The notes under the pieces are model-generated. The model saw only the letters and a program-made list of their open reading frames with translations. It did not search any database and had not been told where the DNA came from. Source: Lunularia cruciata (Eukaryota; Streptophyta; Marchantiopsida; Lunulariales; Lunulariaceae). From it: a stretch of 64,000 bases of DNA. Where the stretch lies: contig OX419760.1 of NCBI GenBank assembly GCA_948567375.1, positions 46,500,001 to 46,564,000 on the forward strand, read 5' to 3'. Shown here in pieces: positions 47,301 through 58,077 of this stretch. A program made the translations under genes and the position numbers. Numbering within the stretch: position 1 is the first letter of the stretch; every line of letters begins with the position of its first letter.

Positions 47301-48132
47301 GAACGTGGCCCCTTGCTCCGAGCCTGCTTCCTTCCTAAGGACTAGTCTCCAATCCGACTCCATCCTGCGAGCTGGATTTCCTCTCTTCCCTTCTCCCTCG
47401 GGTCCATCGAGACACTTGCTCTTGATGATTTCTATCATGAAACCTGGAAAACTCACATTCCAGTTCCACGCCAAGAAAGTGATCCAAAGTTGGCTTGACA
47501 CTTCGATCCTAGCAATCACATCCAACCTCCGAATCGCATGATTTCTCATTGCAAATTTGGAGTTCTTCTTTCCTCCTCCCATCTCTCTTGCCTTCTCACT
47601 GTCTCTCGATTTCTTTCTTGCAACTTCTCCCTTACACTTTATTGCGTTTCCAACTCTATTTCCCTTCCCACGATCTCATGCAAGAGGACTTCTCAATGGC
47701 AAAGGAAAATTGCTCGACATTACTTTGTTGTGAGTTCAATTTTTATAGAGTTGCACTTTCTTCATCTTTTGTCACCTTGAGTTTCTACTGAGAAATCACA
47801 CCTCCTACATGCACCTGTCACTGTCAATCAAACTTCACGCGTATGGGCCACCAATTTTGAACGGTCCCTTCTTGAATTTCTCGCCTTGATGAAAGGTTGT
47901 TAGATTGACTTTGCCTCTGGATGAGCTCCCCACAATACGAAGACTCCTTACTTTGGGTTGTATGCTGACAGGGCATTTATGAGTACTTTGCCTTATGACC
48001 CGAAGTCACTTTACTTCGGGTTTCATCTCGAAGACTCTTTTCTTTGCCTTCTTCGGCCATATAGGCGCAATCCGACTTCTCTATACACTTCTTCTTCTTT
48101 ATTTTGAAAAAACAAAAAATGTGGGCACCACA
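44358..48132 (-). repeat. 3' LTR of element G (3775 bp)
   Basis: Plus-strand ends TGTGACAACCC and GGGCACCACA. The PPT follows directly at 48133. In element orientation: about 550 bp of 5' region, the LTR ORF, then about 790 bp of ORF-free sequence to the terminal CA. Confidence 0.93.
45150..47582 (-). pseudogene. LTR-encoded ORF, 3' LTR copy (about 810 codons, five stops)
   Basis: One continuous frame from ATG (MGGGKKNSKF) at 47582 to TAG at 45150, with no frameshift. Five in-frame stops: TGA 47052, TAG about 46692, TGA 46338, TGA 46029 and TAG 45546; the partner LTR has a sense codon at each. Residues 1-215 form a conserved, probably globular part (FLAWNWN, FFHKLF, PPHYIVPFA). A basic, NLS-like cluster lies at about 260-285, an acidic Glu/Asp stretch at about 288-380, and a long predicted coiled coil at about 440-720. 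No protein family is recognised with confidence. It is not env: no signal peptide or membrane segment. A distant link to the plant 'transposon protein' domain seen near Athila-type elements is only a guess. Confidence 0.75.
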
Positions 48133-48149
48133 TACCCCCTCCCTCAAAT
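48133..48149 (-). other. Polypurine tract of element G, overlapping the pol stop
   Basis: Minus strand ATTTGAGGGAGGGGGTA, directly before the LTR TGTGGTGCC. The TGA inside it is the stop codon of pol. The tract is also found in I (18053) and J (21170). Confidence 0.88.
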
Positions 48150-51100
48150 GTGAGCGTCCCCGCGAACATAGACCTCGGGTGTCTTTGAGACTTCCGAGTC
48201 TATGGTCCAATATCGCCAAACTCTCCACCCATTTACTCGAGTGGCAAAAGGATTACCTTCCAAGTCTACAAGCTGCATGGACCCATTTTCATAAAGATGA
48301 AGAACTTGATAGGGACCCATCCATCTCAACTGCAACTTGCTTGGAAAAAATATTTGGCGATTGTCATATAACAAAACCAAATCTCCTTCACATACAGCCA
48401 CAGGCTTGATTCGCTTATCCTCTATGATTTGCTGATTCCTCTGTGCTTGTACTTCTTTCGTGGTTTGCATTGCATTGTCTCTTTTCTCTTTGAACCACAT
48501 CAATTGATGAATCCGAAGATCCTGACTTTCTTCTTCCGACATTCGTTCTTTGCAAAGAATCCAATATGTCGGCACTTCAAATTCAACTGGCAGTATGGGA
48601 TGCAAGCCATATGTCAAGAAGTATGGAGTTTGTTTGGTTGTAATCTTTTCTGTCATTTGATAGGCCCACAATGCGGCTGGTAATTTTGTATCCCAGTCAT
48701 AGGCATAATTGACAGTCACCTTATTCAAAATTTTGCAAAGTAACCCATTTGCCTTTTCCGTTAAGCCATTTGCTTTTGGGTTATAAGGAGTCGTCTTCTG
48801 ATGTTTAATCTGAAAGTACTTGGTTAATGCCTCCATTACAGAGTTCAAAAAATGTGTTCCTTGGTCACAGACCAATTCTAGAGGACATCCATATCTGGAG
48901 ATGATGTTCCGAAAGAAAAATTCCGCCACAGTTTCAACATCATCTCTACGAGTTGCTTTAGCTTCAACCATCTTGGTAGCATAGTCAGTGCAAACCAAAA
49001 TGTACCGCTTTCTTGTGACTCGGGTCACTGGTTGAATGGGACCCACAAAATCAATCCCCCATTTCTCAAATGGGGCCAAAGGCAAAATTGGTCTCAAAGG
49101 CCATTGAGAAGTAGCCGTCGGCTTCTCCATTCTCTGACAAGCATCACAGCTTTGGATATGAGCGTGCACGTCTTTGTACATTGTAGGCCACCAATACCCT
49201 GCCAAAAGAATTTTCTTTACAGTATTCTTCAGAGCATAGTGTCCTCCCGATGCTTTGGAGTGTAAAGATTCAATCACTCCTCCTACTTCGTATAACTCCA
49301 AGCATCGCCAAAGTACTTTGTCTTTGCCCATCTTAAATAAAATGCTGTGTTTGAGCTGGTATGGCCCCATTTTCTTGAGAAAGACTGCCCTGGGCTCCGG
49401 ATCCATCCCTTCAGGACAATGGAGAGTATGCAGATAATGATATTCAGCTGCATACCTCATACTTCGCATTGCTGATAAGTGATACAACTCTTTGTAAGGG
49501 AACCGATTGTCAATTTCCCACTCTTGGTCTTGAGTTTCTAACCTGGACAGGAAGTCCGCATTCAAATGCGGAGCTCCCTTCCTTACTTGTACAGTATACG
49601 TGAATTCTTGTAACAACAAGATCCATCTTGCAATTCGCTCGGATAAATCTACCTTCTTGACCAAATGTTGCAATGCGTAATGGTCAACATAAAAGACAAA
49701 CTCGTACCCCAACAGATAATGGCAAAATTTCTTGCAGGCATACACCATTCTGAGTGCTTCTCTTTCAATTGTCGAATAGTTCTATTCAGAAATTGAAAGT
49801 TGTCGGCTGGCATAATACACCGGGTAGTCCTTCTTCTTTTTGTCCTTCTGACTTAAGATGACTCCGATGGCCATGGATGAAGTGTCCACATATACATGAA
49901 AAGGGACGTCCCAATTCAGGGCCCTCATAACTGGTGCTTCAACCAATTTCTTCTTCAACACCTGGAAAGCTTCTTCTTGATTTGCTTCCCATGGATAGTC
50001 TTCGGATTTCTTCAGAAGCTTTGTAAGTGGTGCAGCAAGCACTGCATAATTTGACACAAAGCGTCTGTAGTATCCGACATGTCCCAAGAAGGCTCTCAGC
50101 TCCCAGAGGTTCTTTGAGGATTCCAAAGCTACAATTATCTTAACCTTCTCGACATTGACTTCAATACCTCGGCTCGACACCCGATGCCCCAGAAGAATTC
50201 CCTCCTTCATTGCAAAGAAGCATTTCTCCGGGTGTAATGACAAGCCAAAAAAATGACACCTTTCAAAAGTTCGGCGAAGGTAATCTAAATGTGCATCTCT
50301 TTGCCCAAACACACAAAAGTCATCAATACAAACTTCATTTTTGCAGGAAATCTTTGAAGATTGAATTCATCATCTGCTGGAAAGTAGCGGGAGCATTACA
50401 CAACCCAAAGGGCATTTGATTGTAAGAAAAAGTGCCCCAATCGGTTGTGAATGTAGTTTTATCCTTGTCCTCTTCTCAAATGGATACTTGATTGTACCCA
50501 GAAAATCCATCGAGAAAACTTTAACAAGGATGACCAGCTACCTGATCTAAAATTGTATTGGTAAAAGGCAAGGGATGATGATCTTTCCTTGTGACTGAGT
50601 TCAACTTCCGGAAGTCTTGGCACACTTGGATCTTCCCTATCTTCTTCTTCGGGACAATGACAATGGGGGAAACCCATTCACTGCTTAAGACAGGGAAGAT
50701 GATTCCGGCCCCTAAGTACTTATCAATTTCATCTTTCACCAAAAGCGAGTACTTCGGGTTCAGGCGGTATTGTTGTTGCCGAACTGGAACTGCACCTTCA
50801 ACCAGATCAATCCGGTGTTCTCCAAATTCTCACGGAATACCCAGCATTTGATCAATAGACTAGGCAAATACATCCTAGAATTCTATGAATAGGGTAGTGT
50901 ATTGTGCCAACTCCTTCGAAGTGACTGTCTTCGAGATTTTCAAAAATTTTCCTTCAGTCAATAAAACATCTTGACAGTCATCGGGGTTGATGACTCCTTC
51001 CACATGGCTTACTCGGCTTAACCCGAGGCAAGCTGCCATCAAACCCCCTTCCTCCAAGTCAAGTTCACCCGAGGTGAGGTCATATGGATCTTTGTCTTTG

Positions 51101-54100
51101 ACCTCCACCTCGTAGCATTCCAAGTAGTTAACTTGGACTTCATCTTCGGATTTGTCTGAGGACAAAGACGATGAGTCTTCGGATTTGTCCTCCTCTTCCA
51201 ACGAACTTGTTTCCCCGAGGTGGGGAACCTTTGTCCAACTCATAGTCACCAGCTTCCGATCTTTGGATGAAATGTCCTTGAATCTTAACTTCTGCTGATG
51301 CCAATCCACCACAACTTGGGCACTATACAACCGGGGTCTTCCGATCAATAGAGGGTAACCAGTCTTTGTCACTAGTCGCAACATGATATAGTTCAACTTG
51401 AAAGGAACCCCTCCGATGATCGTGGTGATGTTTGACAGCATGCCCAAAGGCCGTCTCCTGGTTTGGTTTGCAAACTTCAACACTCAAGATGTTGGTTCAA
51501 ACGTGTGATACCCGAGTCGATTTGCAGTATCCTCGGTCATGACATTCACACCGGACCCAGAGTCAATGGGTATCGATGTGATCATGCACCCTCCAATCTC
51601 CGTATCTACCTCGGGAGATCCCAAATCTTCTTGTTCAATACAATAAATAGCAGGCATGTCCTTCTTTGACATTGACCTCACCTTCTTGAGTGCCGAATTC
51701 AGCTGCCTCTTGTACAGCTTGTTATCTTCCCACAATTGCTTGAATGTAACGTTGGCATTTGTGGCTACCAGATCTGCTACAATATCATATTGGGGAACTC
51801 CTCCCAATTTGACCGTCTTCGCCTTTGGCTTGGGATCCAAAGTCTCTCCATGTTCCACCTTGACTTCGGGACGCTTCAAAATGGTAACGAGCTTGCTAAT
51901 GGCCTTACCCCAAGGTTCCTTGAGTTGGCCCACCTTGGCTTGGATCAGACCCTTTACTTTGGATCGGATGTCCGCCGGAAAGACTGGAGACTTTGTCTTC
52001 GTCTCCTCTTCCAAACTCAGTTCCCGAGTCCTGAGTAGTGCCTCCTTTAGTTCTTTCTGCAAGGCTTTAGCTTTGGCTTTTGCAAGGATCTTTTCCTCCT
52101 TGGCAGAAAGAATTACCTTTGGACGCAGTCTCTTTCCCTTTCGGGAAGATGATGAGGTCATACTCAGTTCTTCGGGATCACGCTTCTTCTTGCTGGAGTG
52201 TGTCTCAACTATCAAAATTTCAAGGTCCGGCCATTCTCCTTCCGAGGCTGGACTCCCTTCTTGAGGTCTTTCTTCCTCAAGAGTGATACAATTTACATTT
52301 GTATCCCCCTTTGGCTGAATTGCTGCACGCTCAGCGGGGGTCTGTACATATTTTATAGGCGGCATCGGGTTCGGTGGGTGAGGACATTGGTTGCCCGTTT
52401 GCCCCGATCCTTTACAATTTCTGCATAGGGGAACATACCCAATTTGCCTTCTTGGCTCCGGACAGTTTGGAGACCAATGTCCCATCGAGCCACAATTATA
52501 ACAGGCTCCGGGTGCAACATTCTGAGGGCAATTCTGGTTGCTCATCAGTGGTCTTCATGGAGGAGCATTGGGGTTATACTCCCTTGGTCCAAACCTCAGA
52601 CCTTGGTATGATGTGCTTGCTTGAGGCTGCACTTCTTGTGTTTGATACACAGCCTCTTTGTCCTTGTCTTGGTTCCATCCCGGAACCCAATCAATTTGCT
52701 GCACCGGGAATGCATTACAAGTATTGCATTTTGTGTTTGCATGGCCTGATTTGCCACATGCGGTGCACCATACATTTGATCTCCCAAATGCTAGGGCCTT
52801 CCTTCTGTCTTTGGCCCCAATCATCTGGATCTTGAAATCCAAAAACTCCTTGATAAGGGCATCCAGCTTGGTATCCACCTTATTTACACTCTTTGCTGGA
52901 AGAGTTACTGGTTTCTTACCCCCACGTCTTCTGACTCATCTTGGCTTTGATTCTTCTTTGGATTCCGAAGAAGAGCTCAAAGACGTGGATGACTTGTCCG
53001 AAGAAGGGGATGTGTTGCATGAAGCTCTCCTTCTGGGCTTCTTACCTTTCTTCTCCCAATTTCTCCAATTACCGGCAGAGTGAGAGTGGGCCGCCTCGTA
53101 ACAAGCGACATGTTTGAGTACTTTGTCCAGGGAAGTTACATTCCTCTCCCTCGCAAAGATTTGTATCTCCGGTGAAAGTCCCCTGAGGAACCAGGTAATG
53201 GCTTGGGCATCGGAGTAACCCACCACCCCCGATTGCTTGGGAACTCAGTTCAATAGTACCATGAACCGCTCAGAGTAGTCTCTCAACTTCTCCTTCTTGC
53301 CTCGGTCTAAATTGTTGAGTGCCGTGAAGACACTCGTGTTGTAATCAACCTCCCAGAATCATTCCAAGAAGTTGTTTCTCAAGTTTGCCCAATCCGCTGG
53401 TACGAACCCCTTCTGGGTCACATGGGTGTACCAGCTCCGAGCTTTCTTTCGGAGCAAACTTGGAAAAATTCTCAGTTGATCCGCCAAGTCATGCTCCTTG
53501 TTAGCAAAGGAGATGACTTAAAATTCTTCGATGAATTCATCGGGATCTTTGTCTTGTTCTGTCCCCTTATACTTTTGATAGGCGTGTTGGGTGATAGGCA
53601 ACGAAGTCATCGTTCGATGCATTGGGATCGGCTGAGGTATTGTTGAACTTGACGGAACTGAAGGATTGGCTGGTATTGACGCCGTGTTGTCAACCTAGGG
53701 GTTCCAATTCGTCAAATTCAAGGTGGGGTCTTCTTCAACAATTTCTGCTATGAGGGTGTCAACTTCAACCCGAGTGGAAGATTCAGGATCAACACCTTCG
53801 ATTGCTTCTTCAAAATTCCTTCGGGACAACCGAGGAATCATTCATAGAAGATGTTGACACTTGTCTTCAGTAAGTGTTCGTGCTGTCTTTTCTCAAACAA
53901 AGTTCTTCAAGGACACAACTTCATTTACAGCTCTAGGGGAAGTTGGTGTACAGGGCCACAATGCATATGTTTGGCCACTTGATTCTTTCTTCTTCTTGGA
54001 CAAAGAGGGAGATGCAAAGTAGCCTTGCCAACCGCCTTTGTGTTTCTTGTGGTCAAGTTCTTGGAGGGCTTCTTGCACTTTGTGAAGAAGTTGAAAGTCC

Positions 54101-54105
54101 AACAC
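48144..54105 (-). pseudogene. gag-pol: Gag-pol of element G (family 2), interrupted
   Basis: Minus strand. Gag (about 54105-52555) shows KARSWYTHV near 53450, GYSDAQAITWFLRGLS (53226 on) and knuckles CTACGKSGHANTKC and CYNCGSMGHWSPNC. The protease has IDSGSGVNVM (about 51560) and LLIGRPRLY. RT begins VKDEIDKYL (50742) and has a CIDDFCVFGQ-type box near 50315; RNase H has YVDTSSMAIG; the integrase (within 49748-48144) has CDACQ, GIDFVGP, VCDQG and GLTEKAN (D, D, E). Stops or shifts lie near 53230, 52555, 51484, 50870, 50520, 50330 and 49782. The last 534 codons (RNase H-integrase) are uninterrupted. No chromodomain. Confidence 0.9.
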
Positions 54106-54280
54106 CTCTCATTCGGTTTCATCCACAGTCGATGGGACATTCAAACGTTCGTCTTCTTCACGCTACAATGCTTGCCTTTGAGCTCTCTCTTCCCATTGTT
54201 CTCTTGATGTAGACATTCATATTGCGTTGATACCCAGTTCCAAATTTGGCTTTGTATTCTTCCACTTCTGAGATTTGTAT

Positions 54281-54297
54281 CCCCGGCAATGGCGCAA
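54281..54297 (-). other. Primer binding site of element G (tRNA-Asp-like)
   Basis: Minus strand TTGCGCCATTGCCGGGG, seven bases after the 5' LTR. It equals the complement of the plant tRNA-Asp 3' end at 15 of 17 positions. Its place marks the inner border of the 5' LTR. Confidence 0.8.
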
Positions 54298-54975
54298 AAA
54301 ATCATGTGACAACCCAGCAAATATCACTTTTGCGGTAATCAGGTAAGTAAAGTTTGTTCCCGCAAAGATACGAGTCGGAATTGGTCAAATACAAAGCAAA
54401 GTAACAATTTAGTTCTTCTTGAGTTCTTCTTTAGTCTCTCAGGTAGAAACCACACCCAGAAGAGAGTATTAAGCACTGACTCACAGTCTTGTCACAAAAT
54501 TAACACTCCATAATCACAACTCCTTCAATTCTTTCCAAACAATCTTGATTGTGATGATTCAGGCTCTCCCAAAAATAGCACTTCACTGCAAAACGACTTC
54601 GCTTCAGAATTTTGTTCCACCTCTCCACTGAAGGCACAACTTCCTCGATCAAAATTGCTTCACATCAACCTCGCACTGCACTCACAAATGCAGAATACTA
54701 CCAACACTACAATTCCTCTCAGATCTGTCAAGGCATTGCTTTGATTGCACTTCACTCAGGATCAAACACATAGAATGAAGATCACGGCTGTGGAATCCAA
54801 CATCCAACAAGCACACTGACTTGCACTTCAAATTTCTCCACACACTCACAAACAAAATCACAAAGTTGATACTCAGAATCAAGCTCAAGCGACAAGCACT
54901 GCTTCACAGCACTTTGCTTTATCTATTCTCAGAAATAATGAGCACTTAACAACAATTCTCTACAAATACCACTCT

Positions 54976-54982
54976 TAAATAG
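54976..54982 (-). promoter_or_regulatory. Candidate second TATA-like motif after the LTR ORF
   Basis: Minus strand CTATTTAAGAG, between the ORF end and the LTR 3' part. Similar motifs lie at about 45030 and, in K, at about 24555. If it is the main promoter, the ORF lies in U3, like the sag gene of MMTV; if not, in R/U5. Confidence 0.35.
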
Positions 54983-55224
54983 TGAAGCAATCGACAGTTC
55001 TAACAACTATACCGTTCTACAACAAGTTTTCTAACCTGCAGATCCAAAATGACAATGCACCTCTTCATATCTACCTCTTCATATCTCAAAATTGTTACTA
55101 CCCCGATTTGATGTCTACTTCGTCATCGGCTTTCAAACCCAAACCCAAAGTAATTTTACTTCCTACCATTGTCTTCGGGTTTCATATCTTCTACTTCTTC
55201 TACCAATGCCAACGATTCTCTTTC

Positions 55225-57528
55225 CTAATCTGAAATTGCACTAGTGGGTAATCTATCTAAATCTTCATCTCTTGACCCACTCTTCTCCAATGTCTCCATC
55301 TCTAACTCCGAAGACATCTGCACTCCTATGTTATCTACTTTGGGTTTTGCTCTAACATCTTTCCAAAGTTTTTCTATCTCTATTTTTACTAAGTCTAATC
55401 TTATTGAAATTTTGTCTTCTACCTCTAAGATCTTCCTGTCTACACGAGTTCTGAGACTAATTAACAAGGCATTCAAATCCGTGTCCTTTGCCTGTCTTCG
55501 CCTCGTCTCCTGCACCAACAACTTCAACTCGTACAGCCCCGTCTCTTCAATCCGAATGGTGGCCTCTGTACTCAACATTGCATTCATCCTGAGGATTATC
55601 TCCTTCAAAGGCTCCATCTTCCTTTCTTGCTCTCGATCTGCAAGCCAATCCTCCCTATACATTGCCAATTCCACTTTGAACTTGGCTTTCACCGTCTCCT
55701 TCTCCTTCTCCTTTTGTACCACCTTCTCCTCCTGATTATGAAGTAACTCTTGGAATCTTTCTTCTTCTCTATACTGTGCTGCCAACTCTCTTTGCCAGAG
55801 TTGCTTCTTCTCCTCAACACTCTCCATCACCTTATCGAGCTCTTGATCCTTTGTTGCGACTCTTGCCATAGCATGGATAACTTCTACTCTTGAATCAGCA
55901 AATTGTTGCTTCAAGATCTCATACTCTACTACTTGTCTCTCCCTTGCTATGTCACTCTTCTTCACAAGATCTTCTTGATATCTCACTTCTCTCTCCAGAT
56001 CTTCAATTACCTGACTTCTCACTATTGCCTCTACTTGCAGTACTTCCCTTTCCTCCTCACCTCGGATTACACTCTTCTTCAACTCCGAGTTTTCTTCTTC
56101 TAATCTTGATAACACCTGCAAGACAGTCTTTACCTCTGAACAAGTTGACTGCATCTCCTTCTTCTTGCATTCTAACTTCACCAACAGAGGACATACCACA
56201 TCCCACAGATACTCGACTCCATCGCTTGGTTATACTTCTTCTTGCATGGCCACTTCCCTTTGTACTTCATGTTCATCTGATACTCGCCTTCTTCTCTGCA
56301 GGCTTTGTATTGGAATGGATGCCTTGCTTCCCGAGCTTGCATTTGCTTCTTCTTTCACAGTACTCGGTCTTGCATTGTACTTTGCCTTATGCCTTGAGCG
56401 GACTCCTCTCTGCACTGATATCTTCTTCTCTTTGGGCTCGGTTACTTTGTCTTCCAACTGCGTGTTGTCCTCGGCTTTGATTGATGTCGGTACTTCTTCT
56501 TCTTCTTTTGCAGCACCTGGTGCCGATGTCATTTCTCCACCCTCATTGTTGTCGCTACCTGTATCTCCACTCTGTAGCGTTAGCTGAGGCTCCTCCTCAT
56601 GTTCCAAGTCTTTGGTCTTGAGCTCGGCATCACCTTCCGAGTCTTCATCTTCCAACTCGATCACCACCATACCTTGCCTCGGGTTTCCTCTCCTGGTCTT
56701 CTGAGGTTTTTTTGTGTCTTCGGCTTCACCCTGCCGACTTCTCTTCTTTGAGTTTGGAGTACTCACTTCAATCTCCATAGTCTTCTCCGTCTTCTTGTAG
56801 TACTCATCGGTGCTTCTGATTTGCAAAATGTACTGCTGCTCCTTTGCATTGACCTCCTTTCTCAAATCAGGATGGAAATGCGACACCATCCGAGTTCACT
56901 CCGCTGAGTTCAGCAAATTCAACCTAAGGTAGAAATGCGCTGCAAACGGCACGATGTAGTGTGGAGGCAATTTATCCCGCAAATTCCACACCATTTGTTG
57001 CGTTCTCCCATGGAAACACCCCGCCAAATTGATTGGTTCTCCTGCAAACAGCTTGTGAAAGAACACCGCGTGGTGTTTCATCACATATATTGTTCTCTCC
57101 GGCTTCAGGATTGCCATTAGAGCACTCACAATTCCTCTCTTGACAGGGTCTTTATAACTCTCGACTTTATACCCATTCTTCGTCCGCTTTGACGAGAATG
57201 CATATCTCATCTCTTGAGTTTCTTGGCCTATCTCTCCCTTCCTCAAGAACGTGGCCTCTTGCTCCGAGCCTGCTTCCTTCCTAAGTACTAGTCTCCAATC
57301 CAACTCCGTCCAGTGAGCTGGATTTCCTCTCTTCCCTTCTCCCTCAGGTCCATCAAGACACTTGCTCTCGATGATTTCTGTCATGAAACCTGGAAAACTC
57401 ACGTTCCAGTTCCATGCCAAGAAAGTGATCCAAAGTTGGCTCAAGACTTTGATCCTAGTGATCACATCCAACCTCCGAATTGCATGATTTCTCACTGCAA
57501 ATTTGGAGTTCTTCTTTCCTCCTCCCAT
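55225..57528 (-). pseudogene. LTR-encoded ORF, 5' LTR copy (three stops)
   Basis: Same ATG (57528) and frame as the 3' LTR copy. Stops: TGA at 56896-56898 (CAA in the other LTR), TAA at 56230-56232, and TAG at 55225-55227 where the other copy reads CAG and runs on about 43 codons. The coiled-coil section (56199-55225) is open. Both LTR copies share no inactivating indel, so the frame was probably intact when G inserted. The position in the 5' LTR makes it the first ORF behind the upstream TATA motif. Confidence 0.75.
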
Positions 57529-57685
57529 CTCTCATGCCTTCTCACTATCTCTTGATTTCACTCTTGCAACTTCTCCCTTACACACTATTGCATTTCCAAC
57601 TCTATTTCCCTTCCCACAATCTCCTGCAAGACGACTTTTCAATGGCGAAGGAAAATTGTTTGACATTACTTCGTTGCGAGTTCAA

Positions 57686-57693
57686 TTTTTATA
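57686..57693 (-). promoter_or_regulatory. Candidate TATA box upstream of the LTR ORF
   Basis: Minus strand TATAAAAA, about 160 nt before the ORF ATG and about 385 nt inside the LTR. Also present in the 3' LTR copy (TTTTTATAGAG at about 47740). Inferred promoter only. Confidence 0.4.
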
Positions 57694-58077
57694 GAGTTGT
57701 GCTTTCTTTATCTTTCGTCACCTCGAGTTTCTACCGAGAAATCACACCTCTTGCATGCACTTGTCACTGTCAATCAAACTTTGCACGTATGGGCCACTAA
57801 TTTTGAATGGTCCCTTCTTGAATTTCTTGCCCCAACGAAAAGTTGTTAGACTGATTTCGCCTTGAGTTGAGCTCCCTTGATACAAAGACTCCTTACTTCG
57901 GGTTGTATGCTGACATGGCATTTCCAAGTACTTCACCTTATGACGCAAAGTCACTTTACTTTGGGTTTCATCCCGAAGACTCTTTTCTTCGCCTTCTTCG
58001 GCCATACAGGCACAATCTGACTTCTCTATACACTTCTTCTTCTTTATTTTGAAAAAGCAAAAAATGTGGGCACCACA

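Larger units (their letters stand above)
44358..58077 (-). mobile_element. Element G: complete family-2 element with giant LTRs (13.7 kb)
   Basis: Minus strand: 5' LTR (54305-58077, 3773 bp), PBS, gag-pol (about 54105-48144), PPT, 3' LTR (44358-48132, 3775 bp). The LTR limits are fixed by the PBS on one side and the PPT on the other, and by the same ends in solo LTRs K and L. Each LTR contains an ORF of about 810 codons. The pol region has several stops, so G is not autonomous as it stands. It lies in the RNase H gene of element F; no clear target duplication remains (TGTAA versus ACTTC). Confidence 0.93.
54305..58077 (-). repeat. 5' LTR of element G (3773 bp)
   Basis: Matches 44358-48132 end to end, including the ORF, with scattered substitutions and few indels. 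Confidence 0.93.

Noticed and set aside
45150-47582. The extra ORF as an env-like gene in the 3' position of element G
   Set aside because: The PPT lies upstream of it (48133-48149), the same ORF is in the 5' LTR, and it is present in solo LTRs K and L. It has no signal peptide or membrane segment.
44358-58077. A tandem pair of family-2 elements sharing a middle LTR
   Set aside because: The second LTR-ORF block (54305-58077) is simply the 5' LTR once the LTR is recognised as 3.77 kb long; it ends at the same TGTGGTGCC terminus.
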